Origin: Saccharothrix deserti
GTDB taxonomy: Bacteria > Actinomycetota > Actinomycetes > Mycobacteriales > Pseudonocardiaceae
Direction: 5' to 3'
DNA: 64,000 nt
NCBI RefSeq assembly: GCF_009769385.1
Contig: NZ_VKAB01000008.1
Span: forward strand, 434,001-498,000
The notes below the pieces were generated by a model. That model ran no database searches. It was given only the letters and a program-made list of their open reading frames with translations, and was not told the origin of the DNA. Of this stretch, positions 12,245-20,239 are shown piece after piece (position 1 is the stretch's first letter; each line of letters opens with the position of its first letter). The translations under genes and the position numbers were made by a program.

Positions 12245-12260
12245 GTTAGGCGTGCCTAAC
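12245..12260. promoter_or_regulatory. iron-box-like palindrome in the nuoA upstream region
   Basis: The 16-base perfect inverted repeat GTTAGGCGTGCCTAAC resembles the core of DtxR/IdeR/DmdR boxes, in which TTAGG and CCTAA half sites face each other; the outer halves TTAGGC and CCTAA match, the middle three bases do not. It lies about 90 bases before nuoA, between the gene and the Rex sites. Iron control of a cluster-rich complex would make sense, but this is inferred from similarity alone. Confidence 0.45.
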
Positions 12261-12274
12261 AATCCGCAGGTCGC

Positions 12275-12292
12275 TTGTGAAACACTTCACAA
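12275..12292. promoter_or_regulatory. Rex operator 1 upstream of nuoA
   Basis: TTGTGAAACACTTCACAA fits the Rex consensus TTGTGAAnnnnTTCACAA at all 14 fixed positions. Rex, an NADH/NAD+ sensor encoded in this window at 54341-55114, represses nuo in Streptomyces through sites of this kind. The site is about 120 bases before the nuoA start. Confidence 0.9.
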
Positions 12293-12306
12293 GGCATCTC
12301 AGCCGG

Positions 12307-12324
12307 TTGTGAACTGATTCACAA
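12307..12324. promoter_or_regulatory. Rex operator 2 upstream of nuoA
   Basis: TTGTGAACTGATTCACAA is a second perfect Rex site. Its centre is 32 bases from that of operator 1, three turns of the helix, so two Rex dimers would sit on the same face of the DNA. This spacing suggests cooperative binding. Confidence 0.9.
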
Positions 12325-12458
12325 GACCTGAGGGTCAGTGTAGAACGTCACACACAGGCGTGACGGGCACCCCCGTCATAGGCCCTGACCTGGTCTTATT
12401 CGGTGCAGATCAACAGTTGGAAGACGTCCGAGTGAACGGGGGCACACCGAAAACGAAA

Positions 12459-12484
12459 CAGCGCCGACCCACGGGGCGGCGCTG
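12459..12484 (-). terminator. terminator after menJ
   Basis: CAGCGCCG and CGGCGCTG form a perfect 8-bp stem with a 10-base loop. On the minus strand it is followed by TTTCGTTTTC. It lies 20 bases past the menJ stop and separates menJ from the nuo promoter. Confidence 0.7.
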
Positions 12485-12503
12485 CATCGGTTAGGGGAGC
12501 TGT

Positions 12504-13781
12504 TTAGGCCGTTGGGGCGAGTTTTGTCGCGGCCGTGATGATGCGGTCGAACGAGTCGCCGTCCTTGGGGTCGTAAAGGCCCGCGAGCAGCTTCAGGACC
12601 AGCTTCATCAGGGTCTTGCGCGGCAGGCCGTACTTGGTCGCGGTGCGCATGATCGTCGGGTGGCCGATGAGCTTGCTGAAGACGTTCCCGAGCCGGTAGT
12701 AGCTGCCCAGGGCCTGTTCGATGCGCACCGGGTAGCCGTGCAGCGCCCGTTCCCGGCTCGCGCCCTGGCGGGCCAGTGCCTGCACCGCGGTCTCGGCGGC
12801 GATCCGCGCCGACTCCATGGCGTAGCCGATGCCCTCGCCGTTGAACGGGTTCACCATGCCGCCCGCGTCACCCACCAGGAGCAGGCCGGCGCGGTAGTGC
12901 GGCTTGCGGTTCAGGCCCATCGGCAGGGCCGCGCCGCCGATCTTGCCGGTGGCGTTCTCCTCGCGGAAACCCCACTCCTCGGGGGTGCCGTCGAGCCAGC
13001 TCTTGAGCAGCGCGCGGTAGTCCGTGGTGCCGTAGGCCTTCGAGGTGCTGAGGATGCCGAGGCCGACGTTCACAGTTCCGTCGCCCATGCCGAAGATCCA
13101 GCCGTAGCCGGGCAGCAGCACGTCGTTCGCCCGGTCCCACAGCTCCAGGTGCGACTCCAGGTAGTCGTCCTTGGTGCGCGGGCTGGCGTAGTAGCGGCGG
13201 ACCGCGACGCCCATCGGCTTGGCGTCGTCCTTCTGGATGCCGACGCTGAGGGCCAACCGCGCACTCACCCCGTCGCAGGCGAGCACGAGCGGGGCGCGGT
13301 AGGTGACCGGGGTCTTGTCCGGGCCCTGCTTGGCGGTGACGCCGACGACCCGGCCGTTCTCCACGACCGCGCCGGTGACGGTGGTGTGCTCGTGCAGCCG
13401 GGCGCCCGCTCGGACGGCGGTCTGCGCCAGCATCTCGTCGAAGTCCTGCCGGGGCCGGACCACGCCGTAGGGCGGGAACGTCGCCAGCTCGGGCCAGTCG
13501 AGCTCGAGCGTGACGCCGCCGCCGACCACCCGCAGGCCGCGGTTGTGCAGCCAGCCGGCTTCCTCGCGGGTGTCGATGCCCAGGTCGATCAGCTGCTTGA
13601 CCCCGCGCGGGGTCAGGCCGTCACCGCAGACCTTCTCGCGCGGGAAGGTGCTCTTCTCCAGCAGCACCACGTCCAGGCCCGCGCGTGCCAGGTAGGTGGC
13701 CGCGGTCGAGCCCGCCGGGCCCGCACCGACCACGATCACCTCGGCGTCCTCGCCTGCCTTGCGGCGGCTGGGAGTCGTCAT
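12504..13781 (-). CDS. menJ: FAD-dependent menaquinone reductase, geranylgeranyl reductase family
   Basis: Flavoprotein that probably saturates one isoprene unit of the menaquinone side chain, as MenJ (Rv0561c) does in mycobacteria. 425 residues. The N-terminal dinucleotide-binding motif is VIVVGAGPAGSTAATYLARAG (read as GxGxxG with E41-like acidic end in LLEKSTFPREKVCGDGL), and the second FAD motif LLVGDAGGMVNPFNGEGIGYA lies near residue 300. Neighbours support the role: menG follows and nuo, which uses the quinone, lies ahead. A 16-of-18 Rex-like site stands ten bases before the ATG. Other members of the family act on chlorophyll or archaeal lipids, less likely here. Confidence 0.85.
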   Translation of the reverse strand: MTTPSRRKAGEDAEVIVVGAGPAGSTAATYLARAGLDVVLLEKSTFPREKVCGDGLTPRGVKQLIDLGIDTREEAGWLHNRGLRVVGGGVTLELDWPELATFPPYGVVRPRQDFDEMLAQTAVRAGARLHEHTTVTGAVVENGRVVGVTAKQGPDKTPVTYRAPLVLACDGVSARLALSVGIQKDDAKPMGVAVRRYYASPRTKDDYLESHLELWDRANDVLLPGYGWIFGMGDGTVNVGLGILSTSKAYGTTDYRALLKSWLDGTPEEWGFREENATGKIGGAALPMGLNRKPHYRAGLLLVGDAGGMVNPFNGEGIGYAMESARIAAETAVQALARQGASRERALHGYPVRIEQALGSYYRLGNVFSKLIGHPTIMRTATKYGLPRKTLMKLVLKLLAGLYDPKDGDSFDRIITAATKLAPTA

Positions 13782-13790
13782 CCCCGCTCC

Positions 13791-13808
13791 TTGTGCCTGT
13801 GTTCACAA
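13791..13808. promoter_or_regulatory. Rex-like site upstream of menJ
   Basis: TTGTGCCTGTGTTCACAA departs from TTGTGAAnnnnTTCACAA at two of the fourteen fixed bases. It lies ten bases upstream of the menJ ATG, where binding would block transcription or its start. With two mismatches in one half site it is a weaker candidate than those before nuoA and rex. Confidence 0.55.
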
Positions 13809-13883
13809 AGTCCAGGGCGAGTCTACTTGCGGGCTGCTGAGGATCATCCCGTGATCAGGCTCGGGAGCTCGGGCTACGCGCGC

Positions 13884-14573
13884 TTACGCGGGCTTGGTGC
13901 CGCGGTGCAGGGCGACCATGCCGCCGGTGAGGTTCATCCAGGCGACGTCCTCCCAGCCGGCGCGGGCCACGATCTCACCGAGCGCGCGCTGGTCGGGCCA
14001 GGTGCGCATGGATTCCGCGAGGTACTGGTAGGCCTCCGGGTTGGAGGACACGAACCGGCCGATGAACGGCAGGATCCGCACCAGGTAGCGCATGTAGACG
14101 AACCGGAACGGCCGGAACGTCGGCGTGGAGACCTCGCACACCACCAGCCGGCCGCCGGGCCTGACCACACGGGCCATCTCACGCAACGCGGCCTCGGTGT
14201 CGTTGAAGTTCCGCAGGCCGAAGGACACCGTGACGGCGTCGAAGGAGTCGTCCTTGAACGGCAGGCGCAGGGCGTCGGCGGCGACCTTCGGCACCGGCCG
14301 GTGCGCGCCGCCGAGGAGCATGCCGAGCGAGAAGTCGGCCGCCACGCACCACGCGCCCGAGGCCGCGTACTCGACCGTCGACACGGCCGTGCCCGCGGCG
14401 AGGTCGAGCACCTTCTCACCGGGCTTGGCGTCCAACACCCGCCGGCTCCACTCCCGCCAGCGCCGGTCGAACCCCAGGGTCATGACCGAGTTCGTCCGGT
14501 CGTAGCCCTTGGCCACGCCGTCGAACATCTCGGCGACCTCGCGGGGGTTCTTGTCCAGACCTGCACGCGCCAT
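13884..14573 (-). CDS. menG: demethylmenaquinone methyltransferase
   Basis: SAM-dependent enzyme of the UbiE/MenG family that methylates demethylmenaquinone in the last step of the pathway. 229 residues, usual length. Family motifs: [19 protein letters not shown] near the start, SAM loop [17 protein letters not shown] (residues 54-70), [20 protein letters not shown], and [10 protein letters not shown]. It lies 100 bases downstream of nothing on its strand but shares orientation with menJ, whose upstream region it faces. The nearby menJ, menD, menB, menE and menA support the assignment. Confidence 0.93.
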   Translation of the reverse strand: MARAGLDKNPREVAEMFDGVAKGYDRTNSVMTLGFDRRWREWSRRVLDAKPGEKVLDLAAGTAVSTVEYAASGAWCVAADFSLGMLLGGAHRPVPKVAADALRLPFKDDSFDAVTVSFGLRNFNDTEAALREMARVVRPGGRLVVCEVSTPTFRPFRFVYMRYLVRILPFIGRFVSSNPEAYQYLAESMRTWPDQRALGEIVARAGWEDVAWMNLTGGMVALHRGTKPA

Positions 14574-14801
14574 GCGCGAAGCCTAATCCCCGCTCGGCCC
14601 GCCCTCCCAAACCCCGTGTGTCCTACGTTCAGGCCGGGTGTGTCCTACCTCCAGGACGCGAGAGTCCTACGTTCAGGTTCGTCGGCCGGTGTTCTGAGCG
14701 TTGAATTCAGGTGTTCTGAACGTAGGACACACGTGACGCGAACGTAGGACACACCGGCTCTGAACGTAGGACACACGTGGCGCGAACGTAGGACACACGG
14801 G
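14574..14801. repeat. cluster of inverted and direct 15-16-bp repeats (TGAACGTAGGACACAC)
   Basis: This 228-base gap between a glycosyltransferase and menG holds seven clear copies of one sequence. GTGTGTCCTACGTTCA-type copies lie at 14616-14633, 14638-14655 (diverged) and 14663-14677; reverse-complement copies TGAACGTAGGACACAC at 14717-14732 and 14761-14776, and GAACGTAGGACACAC at 14740-14754 and 14784-14798. A degenerate copy lies near 14688-14710. The two halves face each other, so the transcript could fold into several alternative hairpins. No gene is visible in the region. Whether it terminates transcription, binds a protein or is a selfish repeat cannot be decided here. Confidence 0.85.
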
Positions 14802-15911
14802 TTAGTGGGCGCGTAGGGCGGTGAGCATGCCGGTGACGGCCGTTTGCCAGGGGTACTCCTCGGCTCGGGCACGGGCGGCTGAGCGGCGGGTCGGTTCGGG
14901 GTCGTCCAGGAGGGCGTTCACCGCTCCCGCGAACGCCGGGGCGTGGTCGGCCACGGCGGCGCCGCAGCCCGGGCGGACGATTTCCTTCAGGGCCGAGGAA
15001 GCCGAGACGATCACAGGTGTGCCGGACGCCAGGGCTTCCAGCGCCGCCAGACCGAACGTCTCGTGCGGGCCGGGGGCCAGGGACACGTCAGCCGTCGCGA
15101 GGAGGTCGGCGACGTCCGTCCGGTGGCCGATGAAGCCCAGGAACGTCACCGGCAACCCGGCCGCACGGCGTTCCAACGCCTCACGACGCGGACCGTCACC
15201 CGCGATCACCAGCCGCACGTTGTGCCCGGCCGCGTGCAGTTCGGCCGCCGTGTCGACGCTGCGCTCGACGTGCTTCTCCGGTGACAGCCGCCCGCAGTGC
15301 ACGAGCAGCGCATCCGCCCCACGCGCCAGATCAGCCTTGAGCGACCGGTCGTGCCGGGTCGGCGTGAACGTGCTCAGGTCCACCCCCAACGGCACGCGGG
15401 CGACGTTGCGCGCCCCGATCCGGTCGAACTCCTCCCGCGCGAACTCCGTCGTGCACACCACCGTGTCGTAGGAGGCGGCCATCCGGGCGTTCGCCCAGTC
15501 CGCACCCCGCCGCGCCATCGCCTTCGGCAGCAGGAACTGCTCCAGCAGCCGGTCCAGCCGCTCGTGCGAGATGACCACGCTCGGCACCCCGCGCGCCGCC
15601 GCCCACCGGCCCATCCCCCGCAACGTGAGCCGGTCCGACACCTCCAGCCGATGAGGTGAAAGGTGGTCCAACAGCGTCCGCACCCGCCACGGGTCGACCG
15701 CCCGGTACCCGCCGGTGCCGGGGATGCGCGGCGCGGGCAACGTGATGCGCCGGACACCCGGCGACAGCTCCTCGTCGGCGTGCGCGGCACCGGGGACGAC
15801 GAGCGTGACCTCGTGGCCGTGAGCCGCGTAACCGCTGCCGAGGTGGTGCAGTGCCGTGCGCAGGCCACCGGAACGCGGCCCGTAGAAATTGGCCAGCTGG
15901 ACGATTCTCAT
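14802..15911 (-). CDS. GT4-family glycosyltransferase
   Basis: Retaining glycosyltransferase of the GT-B fold, 369 residues, probably cytoplasmic and acting on a lipid or glycan at the membrane. The N-terminal domain has YGPRSGGLRTALHHLG (donor glycine loop) and the C-terminal one CGRLSPEKHVERSVD, AGDGPRREALERRAAG and PGPHETFGLAALEALASGTP, the nucleotide-sugar signature with the catalytic glutamates. It follows an MgtA-like gene; the two may act in sequence on mannose-bearing glycolipids, but the sugar and acceptor cannot be read. The ATG at 15911 is the third of three identical ATG contexts made by a 17-bp tandem repeat. Confidence 0.85.
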   Translation of the reverse strand: MRIVQLANFYGPRSGGLRTALHHLGSGYAAHGHEVTLVVPGAAHADEELSPGVRRITLPAPRIPGTGGYRAVDPWRVRTLLDHLSPHRLEVSDRLTLRGMGRWAAARGVPSVVISHERLDRLLEQFLLPKAMARRGADWANARMAASYDTVVCTTEFAREEFDRIGARNVARVPLGVDLSTFTPTRHDRSLKADLARGADALLVHCGRLSPEKHVERSVDTAAELHAAGHNVRLVIAGDGPRREALERRAAGLPVTFLGFIGHRTDVADLLATADVSLAPGPHETFGLAALEALASGTPVIVSASSALKEIVRPGCGAAVADHAPAFAGAVNALLDDPEPTRRSAARARAEEYPWQTAVTGMLTALRAH

Positions 15912-15950
15912 GCGTGCCCGATTCTCATGCGTGCCCGATTCTCATGCGGC
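15905..15950 (-). repeat. 17-bp tandem triplication creating two six-codon reading frames
   Basis: On the minus strand the unit ATGAGAATCGGGCACGC occurs at 15945-15929 and 15928-15912, then the true gene start ATGAGAATCGTC at 15911. The first ATG overlaps the stop of the upstream glycosyltransferase (ATGA). Because the unit is 17 bases, each copy reads MRIGHA and stops at a TGA that overlaps the next ATG. The chain of stop/start overlaps is therefore kept across 34 inserted bases. Confidence 0.85.
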
Positions 15951-17057
15951 ACGGCGCTCCGACACGCCCAGCACGGCCGCGTAGTGGCCGAGCAGTTCGT
16001 CGCACACGGCCGACCACGTGCGTCCGCGCACCCACCGCCGGGCCGCCTGGCCGAACTGGCGACGTCGCAGCGGGTCGCTCAGCTCCACCACGGCCTGCCG
16101 GAGCTGATCGTCGGAGGCGAACAGGTACCCGGTGTTGGGTTGCACCAGGTCACGCGGCCCGCCCGCGTCCGGCGCGACCACCGGAACACCGCTGGCCAAC
16201 GCCTCCTGCACCGCCTGGCAGAACGTCTCGTGCGGCCCGGTGTGCACGAACACGTCCAGGCTCGCGTACGCGGTGGCCAGGTCCTTGCCGGTCTTGAAGC
16301 CGAGGAACGCGGCGTCGGGCAGGTCCTGGCGCAACTGCGCCTCCTCCGGCCCTTCACCGACGACGACCACCCGCACGCCCGGCAGGTCACCGAGCACGCC
16401 GAGCCGCTCCACCCGCTTCTCCGGGGACAGCCTGCCGACGTACCCGACGAGCAGTTCACCGGCCGGCGCGAGCCGAGCGCGCAACGCGTCGTCCCGCCGA
16501 CCGGGCTTGAACAGCTCGACGTCCACACCGCGCCCCCACCGGTGCACACGCGGCACACCGTGCTCCTGGAGCGCTTCCACGGCCCACGTCGACGGCGCGA
16601 GCGTCCGATCCGCCTGGGCGTGCAGCCGACGCGTCCACCGCCAGGCCGCACGGGCGCCGAGGCCGAGCCCGTAGTGACCGGCGAACCCGGCGATGTCGGT
16701 CTGGTAGACCGCGACCGTCGGGATGCCCAACCGCCGTGCCGCCGACAGACCGCGCGCGCCCATCACGAACGGGCTCGCCAGGTGCACCACGTCCGGCCGG
16801 AAGTCGGCCAACGCGGTCAGCACCTTCCGCGTGGGCACCCCGACCGGCAGCGAGCTGAACCTCGGCAGGTCGACAGCCGGCACGCGGACGACCGGCGTGC
16901 CGTGGTGGTGGTCCGCACCCGCGCCGGGCGCCACGACCAACGCCTGGTGACCGTGCGCTCTCAGGTGCTCCAGGACCCGGAGAACGGAGTTGGTGACCCC
17001 GTTGACCTGGGGCAAGAAGCTCTCGGTGACGATCGCTACGCGCACGCCGATCACCAT
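15942..17057 (-). CDS. mgtA: alpha-mannosyltransferase MgtA-like, GT4 family
   Basis: Glycosyltransferase resembling mycobacterial MgtA (Rv0557), a GDP-mannose-dependent enzyme acting on lipid-linked glucuronic acid or related anchors. 371 residues; the N-terminus [19 protein letters not shown] and the C-terminal signature [20 protein letters not shown] with [15 protein letters not shown] are characteristic. In mycobacteria this gene also lies next to menG and near menD, which supports orthology. The start is uncertain: ATG at 17057 or a GTG four codons later, none with a clear ribosome site. Its stop overlaps the first of the repeated ATGs at 15945. Confidence 0.8.
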   Translation of the reverse strand: MVIGVRVAIVTESFLPQVNGVTNSVLRVLEHLRAHGHQALVVAPGAGADHHHGTPVVRVPAVDLPRFSSLPVGVPTRKVLTALADFRPDVVHLASPFVMGARGLSAARRLGIPTVAVYQTDIAGFAGHYGLGLGARAAWRWTRRLHAQADRTLAPSTWAVEALQEHGVPRVHRWGRGVDVELFKPGRRDDALRARLAPAGELLVGYVGRLSPEKRVERLGVLGDLPGVRVVVVGEGPEEAQLRQDLPDAAFLGFKTGKDLATAYASLDVFVHTGPHETFCQAVQEALASGVPVVAPDAGGPRDLVQPNTGYLFASDDQLRQAVVELSDPLRRRQFGQAARRWVRGRTWSAVCDELLGHYAAVLGVSERRAA

Positions 17058-17189
17058 GCGGTGCCAAGGACACGGCGGCGTGACACCTCAGCGAACGCCC
17101 GCCGAACTCCTCGCGTCGCGGTTGACGTTGGCCCCCGGTTCACCTGGAGTACGTGGCGCGGTCACTCTGTGCGGTGACACTAGGTCGGC

Positions 17190-18014
17190 ATGACCGTCTT
17201 GTCGTCCCGTCCCGCGCAGCCCGTCGATCCCGGCCTGGTGTCGATCGCGCTGGAGATAGCGGGTCGACTCGCCAACGACGCGTCCGACGTGATCATGGCG
17301 ACGGCGGGACGCGGTGCGCGGCCCGATGACGAGGCGTCCCCGTTCGACTGGGTGACGGACACGGACCGGACGTTGGAGCGGCACACGCGGCGGGTGCTGA
17401 CGGCCGAGTTCCCGGACATCCCGGTGTTCTGCGAGAACGTGGACGAGGACATCGCGAGCGACGCCGAGTTCCGCTGGGTCGTCGACCCGGTCGACGGGAC
17501 GGCGAACTACGTGGCCGGTGTGCCGTGGTGCGCGTACAGCCTCGCCCTGGTCGACCGCTGGGGGCCGGTCGTGGGCGTGGTCGCGGACCCGTACCGGGCC
17601 CAGATCTACGCCGCCGCTCGGGGGCGCGGGATGCGGGCGAACGGCACGCCGGTGAAGCTGGGCGACCAGGCCGTGAGTTCGATCGTGTGCACGGAGATGA
17701 CGCGGACGGGTCCGTGGCCCGGCATGGGCGAGTTCATCTCCAGGGCCGCGGTGGCCGGCACCGGCGTCCGCGTCCTGGGCTCCAAGGCCCTGGCAGTCGC
17801 CCAAGTGGCCCTGGGCCACGCCGCGGCCGCCGTCCTGCACAGCTACCACGAGTGGGACGTCGCCGGCGCGGTCGCCCTGGCCGTCGAATCAGGCGCCGCG
17901 GTACTGGACCGCAGGGGCGAAGACGACCCGCTGCCGCTGGACGGCCTGCTCGTGGCCATGCCGGAGGTGGCCGAGGAAGTCCTCGGCTGGTGGCAGTCCT
18001 CGACCACCCGTTAG
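17190..18014 (+). CDS. inositol monophosphatase family protein
   Basis: Mg2+-dependent sugar or inositol phosphatase, 274 residues. The metal-binding motif WVVDPVDGTANYVAGVP (near residue 95) and the second motif EWDVAGAVALAVESGA (near 220) are intact; the upstream acidic motif appears as VTDTDRTLERHTRRVL rather than the usual EADR..E, close enough for metal binding. ATG at 17190 with AGG five bases before. It is divergent from the mgtA-like gene across 132 bases. Substrate could be myo-inositol phosphate, histidinol phosphate or fructose bisphosphate; the context does not decide. Confidence 0.85.
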   Translation: MTVLSSRPAQPVDPGLVSIALEIAGRLANDASDVIMATAGRGARPDDEASPFDWVTDTDRTLERHTRRVLTAEFPDIPVFCENVDEDIASDAEFRWVVDPVDGTANYVAGVPWCAYSLALVDRWGPVVGVVADPYRAQIYAAARGRGMRANGTPVKLGDQAVSSIVCTEMTRTGPWPGMGEFISRAAVAGTGVRVLGSKALAVAQVALGHAAAAVLHSYHEWDVAGAVALAVESGAAVLDRRGEDDPLPLDGLLVAMPEVAEEVLGWWQSSTTR

Positions 18015-18063
18015 GCCGTTTGCCGGGTTTCGCGCTGTCCAGAGGCGCAGGGCACCGACACCA

Positions 18064-18681
18064 CTAACCGTTGCCCAGGTTCGGCAGTTGTTGTTCGAGG
18101 ACTTCCAGGTGTGCGCGGACCGCGTCCAGGGATGTCTGGTTGAGCAGTTGGAGTGCCACGCGGCCCACCTCGTCCTCGAACGACGTGAAGTCGCGAACGG
18201 CCGCCGCCATTCTTCGGGCCACCGGGTGGTTCTGGTCCGCGCCCAACGCGCGACCGAGGTCCGCGATCCGCCGCACGTTCGGCAGCTCGCCGTCGAACTG
18301 CGCCGCGATCCGCTCCAACCACTCCCGGGCCGGTGACGGCGGCACGGTGTCCACCGCCGCGCGCACCCGCCGCACGGCCAGCTCGCACCGACCCACCATC
18401 GCGGCCCAGCGGTCGTTCACCGGGGGCGCAGGCGGCGGAGGTGGCGGAGGCGGAAGAGGCGGGAGTACCGGGCGACGGCGGCGGACGGCTCCGACCACCA
18501 GGCCGACGAGGGTGCCGGGAACGCCGCCCATGACCACACCGAACATCCCGGCGGCGACGAACGTCACCACCAGCGGGACGTCGTTCTCGTCCGACGACGA
18601 CGGCAGCGCGAGACCGAACATGACGAGGATCGTCATCAGCACCGTGCCGATGAGCAGTCCCCACAGCGCCGCTCGTCCCAT
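18064..18681 (-). CDS. membrane protein of unknown function with proline-rich linker
   Basis: 205 residues from the ATG at 18681 (MGRAALWGLL). Two hydrophobic segments near residues 5-27 and 38-66 are followed by RRRR and a run of eight prolines (LPPPPPPPPAPP), then a hydrophilic, probably cytoplasmic helical domain of 120 residues with LERIAAQFDGELPNVRRIADLG and LLNQTSLDAVRAHLEVLEQQL, which could form a coiled coil. I recognise no family. It is convergent with the phosphatase gene and follows paaE by 17 bases, but nothing links it to phenylacetate breakdown. An upstream in-frame ATG would overlap paaE. Confidence 0.65.
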   Translation of the reverse strand: MGRAALWGLLIGTVLMTILVMFGLALPSSSDENDVPLVVTFVAAGMFGVVMGGVPGTLVGLVVGAVRRRRPVLPPLPPPPPPPPAPPVNDRWAAMVGRCELAVRRVRAAVDTVPPSPAREWLERIAAQFDGELPNVRRIADLGRALGADQNHPVARRMAAAVRDFTSFEDEVGRVALQLLNQTSLDAVRAHLEVLEQQLPNLGNG

Positions 18682-18698
18682 GCGCCCAATGTGCCAGA

Positions 18699-19733
18699 TC
18701 AGGCGTCGTAATCCACGGTAACCGCCGACGTCACCGGCACCGACTGGCACGTCAGCACGAACCCGGCCTCCACCTCACGAGGCTCCAACGCGTAGTTCCG
18801 CCGCATCTCGACCTCACCGGACACGACCAGCGCCCGGCACGTCCCGCACACACCGCCCTTGCACGCGAACGGCAGGTCGGCGCGCACCCGCTGGGCCGCG
18901 TCGAGGATCGGCACGTCCGCCGGCACCGGCACGACGGTGGTCCGCCCGTCCAGGATCACGGTCGCCTCAGCGGCAGCCACGACCGACGAAGACTCACGGC
19001 GCGGTGGAGGCGGCGGCTCGTCCACGTAGAACAACTCGTGGTGCACAGACGACTCGGGAACACCGAGGGACGCCAACACGTCCTCCGCGTCCCGCACCAA
19101 CCCGTACGGCCCGCACAACCACCACTCGTCCACATCGGCCCACGGCACCACGGAAGCGAACAGCGCCCGCAGCTTCGCCGCGTCCAGCCGCCCGGTGAAC
19201 AGCTCGACGTCCCGCGGCTCCCGCGACAGCACGTGCACCAGCTGGAACCGCGCCGGGTACCGGTCCTTCAGGTCCGCCAGTTCCTCGGCGAACATCACCG
19301 TGTCCGCCCGCCGGTTCCCGTACAGCATCGTCACCCGCGCCCCGTCGGCCAGCACCGACGCGGCGATCGACAACGCGGGCGTGATCCCGGACCCGGCGAC
19401 CACCAGCGCGTGGTGATCGCCACCGGACGGAGTGAAGTTGCCCAACGGCGGCAGCACCTCCAGCACGTCACCGCGCTGCACCCGGTCCACCAGCAAGGTC
19501 GAGAACAACCCGCCGTCCACCCGCCGGACCCCGATCCGCAACGGACCGCCGGCGGGCGCGCAGATCGAGTACGACCGCCGCTCGTCGCCGTTGCGCAGGG
19601 TCAGGTACTGCCCGGGCCGAAACGCGAAGACGTCCGCCAGCTCGGAAGGTACCTCGAAGGTCACCGCGACGGCGTCCGAGCACAGCTGCTCGACCGACGC
19701 GACGGTCAGCTTGTGGAACACCGGCCGCGCCAT
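18699..19733 (-). CDS. paaE: 1,2-phenylacetyl-CoA epoxidase reductase subunit
   Basis: Passes electrons from NADPH through FAD and a 2Fe-2S cluster to the PaaA di-iron site. 344 residues: FAD-binding domain with RSYSICAP, NAD(P) domain with LVVAGSGITPALSIAASVL and WWLCGPYGLVRDA, a Pro-rich linker (DEPPPPPRRE, near 245), then a plant-type ferredoxin domain with CKGGVCGTC and a fourth Cys in LTCQSVP. The ATG at 19733 overlaps the paaD stop as TGATG. Last gene of paaABCDE. Confidence 0.93.
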   Translation of the reverse strand: MARPVFHKLTVASVEQLCSDAVAVTFEVPSELADVFAFRPGQYLTLRNGDERRSYSICAPAGGPLRIGVRRVDGGLFSTLLVDRVQRGDVLEVLPPLGNFTPSGGDHHALVVAGSGITPALSIAASVLADGARVTMLYGNRRADTVMFAEELADLKDRYPARFQLVHVLSREPRDVELFTGRLDAAKLRALFASVVPWADVDEWWLCGPYGLVRDAEDVLASLGVPESSVHHELFYVDEPPPPPRRESSSVVAAAEATVILDGRTTVVPVPADVPILDAAQRVRADLPFACKGGVCGTCRALVVSGEVEMRRNYALEPREVEAGFVLTCQSVPVTSAVTVDYDA

Positions 19734-20239
19734 CAGATCTCCTTCACGTGCTCGAACGGCTCGGCGCAGTCCGCGCACCGCCGCAGCGACTTGCACACGG
19801 TCGACCCGAACCGCGACAGCTCCGAAGTCCGGAACGACCCGCACCGGGGGCACGGCACCCGACGTGACGGCGGCACCAGGTTCAGCGGCACCGGACCGGC
19901 CTCCCGCGGCCCCAGCCGGGACGGCGGCGCGATGCCCGCCTCCCGCAGCTTGCGCAACCCGTCCTCGCTGATCCAGTCCGTGGTCCACGCGGGCGACAGC
20001 GACATCCGCACGTCCACCGACGAGAACCCGGCCTCCAGCAACGACCGCCGCAGGTCAGCGCCCATCTCGTCCAGCGCCGGACACCCCGAGTAGGTGGGCG
20101 TGATCGTCACCGACACCCGCCCGTCCTCCTCGGTCACGTCCCGCAGCACCCCGAGATCGGCCAGCGTCAGCACGGGCAGCTCCGGGTCCCGGACCTGCGC
20201 GGCGACCTCCAGCGCGGTGCGCGTCCCGGTCTTGGTCAC
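19733..20239 (-). CDS. paaD: phenylacetyl-CoA epoxidase complex subunit D (Fe-S assembly type)
   Basis: DUF59/MIP18-type protein thought to mature the Fe-S cluster of the complex. 168 residues: N-terminal domain with VRDPELPVLTLADLGVLRD and TYSGCPALDEMGADLRRSL, and a C-terminal zinc-ribbon-like region CPRCGSFRT...CKSLRRCADC. The start is the GTG at 20239, which overlaps the paaC stop (GTGA); a GTG one codon earlier is equally possible. Further upstream the open frame is paaC read out of frame. Confidence 0.92.
   Translation of the reverse strand: MTKTGTRTALEVAAQVRDPELPVLTLADLGVLRDVTEEDGRVSVTITPTYSGCPALDEMGADLRRSLLEAGFSSVDVRMSLSPAWTTDWISEDGLRKLREAGIAPPSRLGPREAGPVPLNLVPPSRRVPCPRCGSFRTSELSRFGSTVCKSLRRCADCAEPFEHVKEI

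Noticed and set aside
15942..17057. The two adjacent glycosyltransferases as a split or duplicated single gene
   Set aside because: Both are full-length with complete donor and acceptor domains and differ in sequence; they are separate genes.
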